Positions 24,019-32,639 of a DNA stretch of 64,000 nt are shown here, in pieces. The stretch lies in contig JAFYKY010000005.1 in assembly GCA_017537345.1 (NCBI GenBank), positions 1-64,000 of the forward strand. Direction: 5' to 3'. This DNA is from Clostridia bacterium (GTDB taxonomy: Bacteria > Bacillota > Clostridia > Oscillospirales > CAG-382). The notes beneath the pieces are model-generated. The model did not search any database. It was given only the letters and a program-made list of their open reading frames with translations, and was not told the origin of the DNA. Each line of letters begins with the position of its first letter. Positions within the stretch are counted from its first letter, which is position 1. The position numbers and the translations under genes were made by a program.

Positions 24019-25038
24019 TTATTTTGCAAGGATCTTTTCGATATTTTCGATCATTTTCTTTGCCATAAAATACATTCCAAGATCATTGGGATGCAAATAG
24101 TCAACAAAGCAAAGATCGCTCATTTCCTTGGGGAAGTATTCTCTTCCGTCCAGAAAATACACGTTTCTATCGCCTTCCGCCAGAGCGCGCTCATAGGTGG
24201 TCTTTACGATCTCTATGCGCTTAAGATCGTTTTCGGAGGTAGGCCAGCAATAGGGGTGAGTGCACATAAGCACGGGAACATGGGGATGCGCGTTTCTGAA
24301 GGTTTTGTAAAAGGGATAATGAGTGGTCTCCAGTTCTTCCAAAGAGCGGGCGTTAAACACGTAATCCATTACGAACAAGCCGATATCGTATCTTGTTGCC
24401 ATATATTCGGCTACGGATTGCTCACCGAAGGCAGAGCCGGAAAAACCAAGGTTAATACAGTCCGCATCAAAATGACGGCATACTATGTTTGCAAAAGCGC
24501 ATCCTGCGCGGGATGCACAGCCGCCCTGCGTAATGGATGAGCCGTAAAAAGCTATGGGAGCGGTAGTTCTTTCCGCAGGGGCCTTGAGTGTGGCACCCTC
24601 GGGAATACCCACTTCAATGTCCTCGATGCCTGCGTACAAAGGCATATAGATAAGTACTTCGTTTTCGCCTTCGGGAAGATTTACTTCGTTTTCGTTTTGC
24701 TCGGTGCTGTCGGCAAAGGTCTGCATAATTTTACCGCAGTATTCTCGGTTTTTGCCGCTGCCTACCAAAAGATCAAGCCCCCACACGCCTCTGTGAGTAA
24801 AATGGTTCATACCAACGGTTACCACACGTAGCTTATTACGGATGCATATAGTATTTGCATCCGTTACAAATCGTACAGTACCGCCGGAGGTCTGGTGTGC
24901 AAGCCCGCTGTTGGCGCCGGAATAAATATCCTTTTTGCTTGCATCAAGTCTGTAATATTCGCCGTAGTTTTTATCGGGGTGAAGGATACCGCCGATAACA
25001 AAGGGCTCGTTTTTAACGTTTGTAAAAATGTAATCCAT
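24019..25038 (-). CDS. SGNH/GDSL-type carbohydrate esterase
   Basis: 339 residues in two parts: an N-terminal beta domain (1-150) as in two-domain CE-type acetyl esterases, and an SGNH hydrolase domain with FYGSSITQGG (nucleophile Ser168), NLGFSGSA (block II Gly) and DYLHPNDLG (Asp313, His316). It probably removes acetyl groups from glycans. No signal peptide, so it acts in the cytoplasm on imported sugars. It lies 11 bp downstream of a small Cys-rich gene, probably in one operon. Confidence 0.85.
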   Translation of the reverse strand: MDYIFTNVKNEPFVIGGILHPDKNYGEYYRLDASKKDIYSGANSGLAHQTSGGTVRFVTDANTICIRNKLRVVTVGMNHFTHRGVWGLDLLVGSGKNREYCGKIMQTFADSTEQNENEVNLPEGENEVLIYMPLYAGIEDIEVGIPEGATLKAPAERTTAPIAFYGSSITQGGCASRAGCAFANIVCRHFDADCINLGFSGSAFGEQSVAEYMATRYDIGLFVMDYVFNARSLEELETTHYPFYKTFRNAHPHVPVLMCTHPYCWPTSENDLKRIEIVKTTYERALAEGDRNVYFLDGREYFPKEMSDLCFVDYLHPNDLGMYFMAKKMIENIEKILAK

Positions 25039-25049
25039 AAGTATATACC

Positions 25050-25226
25050 TCAGTTCTGTTTTCTCACAGTTTTATATTCGTCATAAGGGTTGTAATAGGG
25101 GCATCCGTTTTTTGCGCTGAGGAGAGCGACCATTTCGTCTTCGTCAAAGTCAGCGTCGCAAACGTAGGTGTCCGTATATTCGTCGTATGCGTAATACATA
25201 CAATTTTCGCAAAGACTATCGGGCAT
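25050..25226 (-). CDS. Small Cys-rich protein, DUF6472-like
   Basis: 58 residues with C-x2-C, YY-YDEYTDTYVC, DFDEDEM, a late CPYYNPYDEY: four cysteines arranged as a likely zinc site. This matches a small clostridial family I recall as DUF6472. ATG at 25226-25224 is chosen because AAAGGAGAT lies upstream; a longer frame to 25289 lacks a site. Function unknown. Confidence 0.7.
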   Translation of the reverse strand: MPDSLCENCMYYAYDEYTDTYVCDADFDEDEMVALLSAKNGCPYYNPYDEYKTVRKQN

Positions 25227-25251
25227 TTTAAATATCTCCTTTAAAATTACT

Positions 25252-25280
25252 TGCAATTCACGTAAAAAGAGGTTATAATC
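25252..25280 (+). promoter_or_regulatory. sigma-A promoter of the cyclophilin gene
   Basis: TTGCAA, 17 bp, TATAAT; the start codon follows at 25314. Confidence 0.7.
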
Positions 25281-25313
25281 TAAAAACAAAGTTTAAAAAG
25301 AGGAGTTATTTTA

Positions 25314-25805
25314 ATGAAAGCATTAATAAAAGTAAAAGATCTCGGCGTAATGACAGCCGAATTATACCCTGAAAAAGCACCCAAGACCGTAGAAAACTTC
25401 GTTTCTCTTGCAAAAAGCGGCTTTTACAAAGGACTTATCTTCCACCGCGTTATCGAAGGATTTATGATCCAGGGCGGCGGATTTTATCCCGATTTCGAGC
25501 ACAAGGATGCAAAGGCAATAAAGGGTGAGTTCGCAGGAAACGGCTTTGCCGGTAACGATATCGCTCATACCCGCGGTGTTTTGTCCATGGCTCGTACAAT
25601 GGACCCCAACTCCGCCTCTTCCCAGTTCTTTGTAATGCATCAGAACGCACCTCACCTTAACGGTCAGTACGCTGCATTCGGCTGCCTTACCGATGGGTTC
25701 GACGTGCTTGACACCATTGCAGGTACAGATACCGGCAGATACGGTTATTATTCCGATGTTCCCAGAACCGCAATAGTTATTGAAGATATTGAAATAGTTG
25801 ATTAA
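25314..25805 (+). CDS. Peptidyl-prolyl cis-trans isomerase, cyclophilin type
   Basis: 163 residues. Typical blocks: ELYPEKAPKTVENFV, GLIFHRVIEGFMIQGG (catalytic Arg and the FMIQGG loop), then SMARTMDPNSASSQFFV and AFGCLTDGFDVLD. A cytoplasmic folding helper that isomerises peptide bonds before proline. AGAGGAG precedes ATG 25314. Single-gene unit with promoter and terminator. Confidence 0.96.
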   Translation: MKALIKVKDLGVMTAELYPEKAPKTVENFVSLAKSGFYKGLIFHRVIEGFMIQGGGFYPDFEHKDAKAIKGEFAGNGFAGNDIAHTRGVLSMARTMDPNSASSQFFVMHQNAPHLNGQYAAFGCLTDGFDVLDTIAGTDTGRYGYYSDVPRTAIVIEDIEIVD

Positions 25806-25812
25806 TCTTTTT

Positions 25813-25841
25813 GCCCGGCTTTAAGTCGGGCTTTCTTTTTT
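25813..25841 (+). terminator. Intrinsic terminator
   Basis: GCCCGGCTT / AAGTCGGGC stem and T-rich tail; the minus-strand MBL gene ends at the same place, so it may serve both. Confidence 0.82.
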
Positions 25842-26439
25842 AAATTAATCCTCTTTTTTCTTTCTTTAGTGTGGTCTTCGGACCGTGTCCGGGATAAACT
25901 GTGTAATCGTGATCCAAAGCAAAAAGTTTGCGTATGGAATTATATTCCTCCATTGTATCACCGCCGTAAAGGTCTGTTCTGCCGATACCGCTTCTGAATA
26001 GTGTATCGCCGGAAATCAGAATATCTCCGCAGATAAAGCAGCTGCTTCCTTTGGTGTGCCCGGGCGTATGAAGAACGCTGAGGTGTATATCACCAAAGTA
26101 CATTTCGTTATCGCCGTCAAAAAATTTCGGCGGGGTAGTGCATATTATATTACTTTCGGGAAGCAGAAACGAAGCGTTCTTGTGGGGATCTTCAAGCATT
26201 TCTGCATCCAACACGTTTATATACAGATCTGTGCCTGTTTCGCGGCAGATATCATCTACCGCACCTATATGGTCAAAATGCCCGTGAGTAAGTATTACGG
26301 CGCGGAGATCATATCCTTCAAGCAGGGAATATATTTTATCTTTTTCCCCGTCGGGATCAAATACTACCGCATCTGTACCCTCGGTAAGTATATAGCAGTT
26401 TGTTCCGAGCAAACCGCAATTAATCGTTTTTATTTCCAT
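25840..26439 (-). CDS. MBL-fold metallo-hydrolase (glyoxalase II-like)
   Basis: 199 residues from ATG at 26439. All metal ligands are present: THGHFDH (His52, His54, Asp56, His57), HTPGHT (His128), SGDTLF (Asp145) and YPGHGP (His185). This is the YcbL/GloB-like group, which hydrolyses thioesters such as hydroxyacylglutathione analogues; the substrate is inferred only. The start overlaps the end of the upstream acyltransferase by 20 bp, so the two are translationally coupled. Confidence 0.9.
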   Translation of the reverse strand: MEIKTINCGLLGTNCYILTEGTDAVVFDPDGEKDKIYSLLEGYDLRAVILTHGHFDHIGAVDDICRETGTDLYINVLDAEMLEDPHKNASFLLPESNIICTTPPKFFDGDNEMYFGDIHLSVLHTPGHTKGSSCFICGDILISGDTLFRSGIGRTDLYGGDTMEEYNSIRKLFALDHDYTVYPGHGPKTTLKKEKRGLI

Positions 26440-27589
26440 TTTCGTGAATCCTGTCAAGTAAAGTTACCCATTTTACCGCCGTTCTCATATCCGGCAGGGG
26501 ATGGATATAAACAAGCTTATTTTTATAATATACGTCAAAAGCAGAGCCTACGGTGATAGGGAAGCCGCCTAGCTTATCTGTGGGATAAAAGGCTTCGATC
26601 TCTTCGCCGAAAATTTCGCCCTTCATATAAAAACCGGTTTTATCAAGCCTTACAAAACCTTTGCCCGCTTGATGGTCGATATTTCCTTTTTCGTTTTTGG
26701 TGCCGAATACGGCTTCGCTTTCAAGAACGTCGTTTTCGGGGTCAAGGCATTGCTTTTGCCAATCCATCCACTCGTTTATTCTTGAAAAACGCGAACCGCT
26801 GAAACGGTATTTATTATCCAGAACCGCGTCTGCGCCGCATACGGAGCAGGTAATGTGATTGTTTTTGGCAGTCATTTTGAATTCGCTCATGCATTCGGGA
26901 CATTTATATATAATTCCGTCAAGCCCTTCTGTCATATCCTTGCAGCGGTAGAACGTACCTGCCATAGCCAATTCGTCATCGTGAAGAATTGCGCTGTCAA
27001 TACGTGCGCTTATTTCTTCAAGAGAGAGCTTTTTGATCTCTTCTGCATCAAACAGCTTTGCGGTTGTAATGTTTATCTTGCCCTTACGGTCTTTTTTTCT
27101 CCATTTGGGGAAGGTGAGATACGCGCCGTTGCTCGTAACGGAATATACGTCAACACAACAGCTTTTAACAAGTTCTGCCGTTCCCGCGGTTACCGCAAGG
27201 GAATGACCGTACCATGTAAGTCTTCCTTCGGGAAACAAAACTATGGTGTTTCCGCATTTCAAGGCACGGCGGATGTTCATAATAGTGCCCACGTCTGCGC
27301 AGAACATCTTTTTGGTAATAACACGCATCATCTTCATTACGGGTCGCAGAATGGGGAAGCCCGCAAAATGCTCACTCATTACAAATGTAGGACGGTGGGG
27401 AAACAGACCAAAGGCTGTTAAAAAATGGTCGCTGTTGGATAAATGTGGGCAAAGCACTATGGAAGCGCCCTTCATATCCTTAATTCGGCTTCTGTCAACG
27501 GTAACACCGTATGCCAGACGGTAATATATACGCATTATAAAGTATGCCGGATAATATATAAGTGCCGGGGGCTTTTTGAATTTTTTCAT
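26420..27589 (-). CDS. PlsC-like acyltransferase with zinc-ribbon C-terminal domain
   Basis: 389 residues. The acyltransferase core has the H-x4-D motif in CPHLSNSDH (His49, Asp54) and FPEGR (residues 119-123), as in 1-acyl-glycerol-3-phosphate acyltransferases. After about residue 225 a C-x2-C / C-x2-C zinc ribbon (YKCPECMSEF, ITCSVCGAD) is inserted, and the C-terminal 120 residues form an unrecognised beta-rich domain. The ribbon fusion occurs in clostridial homologues. Likely role: phospholipid or lipid-anchor acylation at the inner membrane face. The promoter (TTGACA, 16 bp, TATAAT) is at 27610-27637. Confidence 0.85.
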   Translation of the reverse strand: MKKFKKPPALIYYPAYFIMRIYYRLAYGVTVDRSRIKDMKGASIVLCPHLSNSDHFLTAFGLFPHRPTFVMSEHFAGFPILRPVMKMMRVITKKMFCADVGTIMNIRRALKCGNTIVLFPEGRLTWYGHSLAVTAGTAELVKSCCVDVYSVTSNGAYLTFPKWRKKDRKGKINITTAKLFDAEEIKKLSLEEISARIDSAILHDDELAMAGTFYRCKDMTEGLDGIIYKCPECMSEFKMTAKNNHITCSVCGADAVLDNKYRFSGSRFSRINEWMDWQKQCLDPENDVLESEAVFGTKNEKGNIDHQAGKGFVRLDKTGFYMKGEIFGEEIEAFYPTDKLGGFPITVGSAFDVYYKNKLVYIHPLPDMRTAVKWVTLLDRIHENGNKND

Positions 27590-27609
27590 CTTTCATCAAC
27601 TCCTAACAA

Positions 27610-27637
27610 ATTATACCATATATTTGTTTTTTGTCAA
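27610..27637 (-). promoter_or_regulatory. sigma-A promoter of the acyltransferase-MBL operon
   Basis: Minus strand: TTGACA (27632-27637), 16 bp, TATAAT (27610-27615). Confidence 0.82.
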
Positions 27638-27658
27638 TGAGATAAAACCTCTTTATAC

Positions 27659-27687
27659 TTGACAAAAAGTTTATGTGAATATATAAT
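27659..27687 (+). promoter_or_regulatory. sigma-A promoter of the GH20 gene
   Basis: TTGACA (27659-27664), 17 bp, TATAAT (27682-27687). Confidence 0.85.
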
Positions 27688-27722
27688 TACTTTAGAAAAT
27701 AATGTTGTTTTGGAGGAACAAT

Positions 27723-29498
27723 ATGAACGTAATACCTTGTCCGAAAACCATGCAATCCGATGAATCTACCGTTTATATCGGCGGTTGGAACATTGTTATG
27801 AACCCTCTGTGCGACAGCCGTATATTCAAGGCTTGTCAGAAACTCAAAGCAGAGCTTGAAAAAGAAACTTCCGTTGCATCCAAGATAAACAAAGCCTTCG
27901 GCGCGGAAAATATGACAAAATGCATCAGCGTATGCGCCGGTAACGAAGAAAACAGCGAAAAATACACCCTCGTTTGTACCGAAGAAGCCGTAAGAATTTC
28001 CGCACCCTCTCTCGCCGGCGCATTCTACGGCATTCAGACGCTCCGCCAGCTTCTCCGTTCTTCTGACGGACGTATTGCTCTGTGCAATATCGATGACGAA
28101 CCCGATATGGCTCACAGAGGCTTTTATCACGACGTTTCCCGCGGCAGAGTTCCTACCGTAGACGGTGTTAAAAAGCTTATAGATTTTATCGCTTACTACA
28201 AAATGAACTCTCTCCAGCTCTATATCGAGCACGCTTTCGATTTTAACGAATACCGTTGCTTCCTTGAACCCCACGGCTATCTCACCGCAGAAGAAATTCT
28301 GGAGCTTGATGATTACTGCTACGAAAACTTTATTGATTTCATTCCTTCTCTTTCCACCTTTGGTCATCTTTACAGACTTTTGGAAACCAAGGAATACAAG
28401 CATCTTTGCGAGCTTGATGAGTTTACTCCCGACCCCAACCTCTGGCTCAACCGTATGCTTCACCATACCATTGACGCTTCCAATCCCGAATCCTTTGAAC
28501 TTATAAAGTCGCTTATTGACCAGTACATACCTTTGTTCAGAAGCAAATACTTCAACATCTGCTGTGATGAAACTTTCGACCTTTGCAATGGTAGAAACAA
28601 GGGCAAGGATAAGGGCGCACTTTATCTTGAATTTACCACAAAGCTTATAAACCACGTATCCTCCCGCGGAAAGACAGTTATGATGTGGGGCGATATAGCA
28701 CTGCATCACCCCGAAATTCTGGATTCCTTCCCCAAGGATATGATAATGCTTTGCTGGGATTACTGTGATAACCCCAATATCGGCAATATTGAAAAGTTTG
28801 CACAAAGCGGTCTTCCTCAGATAGTATGTCCCGGCACCTCCTGCTGGAACCACTTCTGCGAAGTTATCAACTACGCAAAGCCAAATATTATCGGTATGAT
28901 CGACGGCGGTGTAAAGCACGGAGCACTCGGTCTGCTTAACACCTCATGGGGCGATTACGGCCACGTTTGCTCACTTAACTGCACATTGTACGGTATTGTT
29001 CTCGGTGCCGCAAAGGCCTGGAATAACGCTACCGATGCATATTCCAAGGATTTCGATTGCGACGTAAGCAACCTTCTTTACGATGATCACACCGGAATAA
29101 CCCTTTCTATGGTTAAATCCCTTGGTGATTGCGAGCTGAAGATGAGCTGGGGCTTGTTCGTTCAGTGGTATCACGGCATGCGCCAGTATTGGGGTAAGAT
29201 GCCCGAAACCGAGGACGCGCCCGAATTCGTTGAAAACGCAGAGCGTTGTTTTGCTATTGCGGATTCCTTCCGCAAGCTGGGAACCGGTGAAATACTGCTC
29301 GATCTTTCTCTTGCCGCAGAAGCTACCGCATACATCAACCTTGCATTTGCACGACTTCTTGACGGCAGAGAATTAGGTGAATACAGAAGCAATTTCCTGC
29401 GCTGGAGCGAAGAATACGAAACCGCTTGGAGACGTGAAAACAAAACAAGCGAGCTTGCTCTCATAGTTGACCTTATGAAGAGAGCAATGTTTGAATAA
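27723..29498 (+). CDS. GH20 beta-N-acetylhexosaminidase
   Basis: 591 residues. A GH20b-like N-terminal domain (1-120; LAGAFYGIQTLRQLL) is followed by the catalytic barrel, opening with MAHRGFYHDVSRGRVP. The Asp-Glu catalytic pair is in CCDETFDL (about residues 280-282), with HLYRLLETKEYKHL and a Trp-rich tail (SWGDYGH). It releases terminal GlcNAc or GalNAc from glycans. There is no signal peptide, so it acts on imported fragments; NagB (51274-51996) could process the product further. GGAGG precedes ATG 27723. Confidence 0.9.
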   Translation: MNVIPCPKTMQSDESTVYIGGWNIVMNPLCDSRIFKACQKLKAELEKETSVASKINKAFGAENMTKCISVCAGNEENSEKYTLVCTEEAVRISAPSLAGAFYGIQTLRQLLRSSDGRIALCNIDDEPDMAHRGFYHDVSRGRVPTVDGVKKLIDFIAYYKMNSLQLYIEHAFDFNEYRCFLEPHGYLTAEEILELDDYCYENFIDFIPSLSTFGHLYRLLETKEYKHLCELDEFTPDPNLWLNRMLHHTIDASNPESFELIKSLIDQYIPLFRSKYFNICCDETFDLCNGRNKGKDKGALYLEFTTKLINHVSSRGKTVMMWGDIALHHPEILDSFPKDMIMLCWDYCDNPNIGNIEKFAQSGLPQIVCPGTSCWNHFCEVINYAKPNIIGMIDGGVKHGALGLLNTSWGDYGHVCSLNCTLYGIVLGAAKAWNNATDAYSKDFDCDVSNLLYDDHTGITLSMVKSLGDCELKMSWGLFVQWYHGMRQYWGKMPETEDAPEFVENAERCFAIADSFRKLGTGEILLDLSLAAEATAYINLAFARLLDGRELGEYRSNFLRWSEEYETAWRRENKTSELALIVDLMKRAMFE

Positions 29499-29518
29499 TT
29501 CAACCGATATATAGAAAA

Positions 29519-29548
29519 ACGGACGGCGTAAAAGCCGTCCGTAATTTA
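29519..29548. terminator. Terminator between convergent GH20 and MATE genes
   Basis: ACGGACGGC / GCCGTCCGT stem, T-rich on the + side. Confidence 0.78.
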
Positions 29549-29561
29549 TTTCGGGAGTTTT

Positions 29562-30998
29562 TTAAATCTTTATCTTTGCCCATTTTTCGCCTTTAAAGCG
29601 TATCCAGCATATAAACAGTCTGAAATAATGATCTACCAGCAAAGCGCCGTATGCTCCCACAACACCGAATCCCAAAGGATATGCAAACAGATATGTGAAC
29701 AACGGACGGATGATAGTGATGGATAGCAGGGAACTGATAGCAACAAAGAAAGTATCTCCTGCGCCTCGTAAGCAACCGCTGTAAACCACCATAGAGATCT
29801 GTGCGGGCATAGTGAGGGCGAGAAGAATCATTATATATTCCGCCGCCTTCATAATAAATTCGCCGTTAATGTCACCTGCGGGCACAAACCAGCTAACCAT
29901 ATTAGTACCGTATGCAAAGAACAGCACCATAAACATTGCCGAACATATCGCACCAACGCGCTGTCCGATGCTACCGTACAGCAAAGAAAGGTCTTTTCTT
30001 TTTTTGCCCAGATTCATTCCCACCAGAGCTGAAGTACCCACGCCCAATCCATCTCCCAGACAGAAAGAGAGGGTAAGAATATTCATACAAATAGTGTTGG
30101 TTGCAGTTGATTCTTCACCCAGCTCATTTACCATCACCGCTGTAAGGAAAAAGCCAATTCTTAAAAATATCTGCTCAATGGCAGCGTTTCTGCTGACGCT
30201 TGCGTGTAGCTTAAGGATATCCTTTCGTATGACGAAGCATTCCTTGAGTTTGATATGTATAACCGATTTTTTATCAAAAAATACTGTCCATATAGACATA
30301 AGACAGGATACCGCATTACCGATAAGAGTTGCAATAGCGGCACCTTTTATTCCTATAGGGGAAATGTTCAAAGCGCCGTTCAAAAAGTTTTCGCTTATAA
30401 GAATATAATTAAACAGGCAGTTGATAAGGTTTGCTGTTATATTCGTAACCATAGAGATACGTGTTCTTCCCGTACCTCTGTGTGCGGCGTTTATGGTCAT
30501 ACCGATGCTGGTGAACAGCATACCTGCCATAGTAATTCTGAAATACATTGCAGAATCGTCAATATATGATTCTGCTGCTCCCGCAAGGTCAACAAGCGGT
30601 TTCGCAAAGCCTATAGCTATGGAACACAGAACGATTCCGAGAATTGCCGTTAACGATATAGACTGGGCAAGACAGTTTCTGGCGCCCTCCATATCCTCCT
30701 GGCCCGTTCTGCGGCTTACAATAGCGGTTACACCGATATTGATAGCAAAAAAGACGGCATAAAAGATCATTCTCGGCTGGCCGGTCACACCTACCGCAGC
30801 AACCGCTTCCGTACCGATAACGGAAACCATCTGGGTGTCTATAAAAGCAACGAGACTTATGAGAACGCTTTCCAGCATCGAAGGCCACGCAACTTTAAAA
30901 AATTGAGCAAGTGCGCTTTTAGTGTTTGGAAGCTCGCCCAAAACTTCTTTTTTTCTTAATATGTATTTGGGATTGAAATATCCCGTCAGTAAATTCAT
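29562..30998 (-). CDS. MATE family efflux transporter
   Basis: 478 residues, 12 predicted spans. WPSMLESVLISLVAFIDTQMV near residue 40 is the MatE opening (P-x-x-x-x-x-l-...-D-x-x-mv), and AHRGTGRTRISM in the middle and GCLRGAGDTFF in the second half are the two repeats' loop motifs. It exports cationic drugs or metabolites using a sodium or proton gradient; substrate unknown. The promoter is TTGATT, 17 bp, TAAAAT at 31030-31058. Confidence 0.93.
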   Translation of the reverse strand: MNLLTGYFNPKYILRKKEVLGELPNTKSALAQFFKVAWPSMLESVLISLVAFIDTQMVSVIGTEAVAAVGVTGQPRMIFYAVFFAINIGVTAIVSRRTGQEDMEGARNCLAQSISLTAILGIVLCSIAIGFAKPLVDLAGAAESYIDDSAMYFRITMAGMLFTSIGMTINAAHRGTGRTRISMVTNITANLINCLFNYILISENFLNGALNISPIGIKGAAIATLIGNAVSCLMSIWTVFFDKKSVIHIKLKECFVIRKDILKLHASVSRNAAIEQIFLRIGFFLTAVMVNELGEESTATNTICMNILTLSFCLGDGLGVGTSALVGMNLGKKRKDLSLLYGSIGQRVGAICSAMFMVLFFAYGTNMVSWFVPAGDINGEFIMKAAEYIMILLALTMPAQISMVVYSGCLRGAGDTFFVAISSLLSITIIRPLFTYLFAYPLGFGVVGAYGALLVDHYFRLFICWIRFKGEKWAKIKI

Positions 30999-31029
30999 TG
31001 TTTACCACCGCTTTTCCGAAATCTTTTTT

Positions 31030-31058
31030 ATTTTACCACTTTTTTTCAATTAAATCAA
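31030..31058 (-). promoter_or_regulatory. sigma-A promoter of the MATE gene
   Basis: Minus strand: TTGATT (31053-31058), 17 bp, TAAAAT (31030-31035). Confidence 0.7.
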
Positions 31059-31081
31059 TAAGTTATATTTAACTTTTTTTA

Positions 31082-31110
31082 TTGACAATATTAGTGTCTT
31101 TTGTTATACT
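31082..31110 (+). promoter_or_regulatory. sigma-A promoter of the tandem lipoprotein genes
   Basis: TTGACA (31082-31087), 17 bp, TATACT (31105-31110). Confidence 0.82.
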
Positions 31111-31149
31111 TATGTGAGAGAAGGCTTTAGGTTGAAGGAGCTGAGGAGC

Positions 31150-32619
31150 ATGAGAAATCTTAAAAAATTTGTGTGTGTATTTATTGTTTTGCTGTTAGTT
31201 TTATTTTGTGCCTCTTCTTGTAAAGGTGAAGACGAAACCTCCAAGGATCAGATAGACATAGAAATGATATACGGAAGAGCTATTGCCAGAATTAATAATG
31301 CTTCATCTTACGTACGTGAGGATAGGTACCGCACGGAAACCACACAAGACGGTGTTACGACGGTTAACGAGCAAAGCTTTATAGATAAATTTTCATTCGA
31401 CGGTATCGGCAAAGATTCGGTTTCATTTACCTTTCCGGATGCGGAGTATGGCGAATTCACGCTTTCCTATTGCGAAGATGTCGCTTATGTACAAACAGCT
31501 TCAAATGCTTTTTCTTTTGATTGCACTTTTGAAGAATTCAATTATTTTGTACAGCGTCACATGTACGTGATGGGATTTGTAACGAATATAAACGTATTTT
31601 CAATGTTCAGTTATAATGCTGTTTGCGAAAAGGACGAGCAGGGGTATTATTTTATCTCTATCTCAAGAATTATTTTCGATGAAAACACAAAAGAAATCCT
31701 TTTGGGAAGCGGTTACGAATTTTATTCGGAAATAAGTGAAATTAATCTTGAAGCTACAATCATTATTAATCCCAATATGTATTTTGAAGAAATTATGACA
31801 GATCTAACATTTTCTGCAAATACGGAAACCGGCAGGGCGGATTTCAGTGTACATAATAAGGTTGCTTTCAGCGAAATTGGCAGTAAAACGGTTTACGTGG
31901 ATATTCCAACTTATAACTGTGAGCATATAGGCGACGCAAATATACTGGCAGGCTTAGATGCATTTAATAATCTAAATCGTTTGCCCGGATATTCCGCAAG
32001 CCTTATGGAGGAATATTCGCTTTCCGGTAACGACATCTCGCATAACGACGTTGTAAAAACGGATTTTGTTATTGAAAACGGTGAAAAACAAAAATTTGCC
32101 AAAAAGAGTGTTTACGATTGTGATGACACAAAAACCACCCTTTATCTGTATTTAGAAGACGGCGTTCTGTATTCAAAACGCAACGAAGAGCTTGAATATA
32201 CCGATTACGGCGATAAAATTGGTCGTTACAGATCTGTAGATGTCTGGACAGTACCGTGGTTTGATATAAATACGGGGAAATCATTTTCTCTTACCGCAGG
32301 CGATGGGGATACGGCTACACTGGCCTATGAATACGACCACAGACTTGTTGAGCAACTGGTATCTGATTACTTATACATTTTTAACGGTGGGGAATATATG
32401 CCAGAATCGTTGGAGGTTGTGGCGGTAGAAAAGGCGGCCGCATTCGTTATTTATGATACAGCAAAGTGTATCGTGATAGAACAGAACTATGAAATTGAAG
32501 CAACCGTTGAAATTGATGGAAATACGTTTACTTTTAGAGTAAACCGCACTCTTACTGTGGATACGGATAATTTCACCGTTCCTGACAGAAGCGTATTTTT
32601 AGGTACGTCCGATTTTTGA
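31150..32619 (+). CDS. Lipoprotein, first of a tandem paralogous pair
   Basis: 489 residues with a lipoprotein signal (lipobox ASSC, Cys24). The mature part is beta-rich and acidic. The next gene encodes a paralogue: both have YYxxDGxLYxK-type segments and end in the same way (VPDRSVFLGTSDF here, IPDRASFMGSSSL there). They probably sit on the outer membrane face as substrate carriers or sensors; no motif gives a function. ATG 31150 follows GAGGAGC. A shared promoter lies at 31082 and 20 bp separates the two genes. Confidence 0.75.
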   Translation: MRNLKKFVCVFIVLLLVLFCASSCKGEDETSKDQIDIEMIYGRAIARINNASSYVREDRYRTETTQDGVTTVNEQSFIDKFSFDGIGKDSVSFTFPDAEYGEFTLSYCEDVAYVQTASNAFSFDCTFEEFNYFVQRHMYVMGFVTNINVFSMFSYNAVCEKDEQGYYFISISRIIFDENTKEILLGSGYEFYSEISEINLEATIIINPNMYFEEIMTDLTFSANTETGRADFSVHNKVAFSEIGSKTVYVDIPTYNCEHIGDANILAGLDAFNNLNRLPGYSASLMEEYSLSGNDISHNDVVKTDFVIENGEKQKFAKKSVYDCDDTKTTLYLYLEDGVLYSKRNEELEYTDYGDKIGRYRSVDVWTVPWFDINTGKSFSLTAGDGDTATLAYEYDHRLVEQLVSDYLYIFNGGEYMPESLEVVAVEKAAAFVIYDTAKCIVIEQNYEIEATVEIDGNTFTFRVNRTLTVDTDNFTVPDRSVFLGTSDF

Positions 32620-32639
32620 TCTACCGAAAGGAGTATAAA

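Noticed and set aside
27687-28919. 410-codon open frame opposite the GH20 gene
   Set aside because: The + strand encodes a clear GH20 enzyme; the antisense frame has no ribosome site or recognisable domain.
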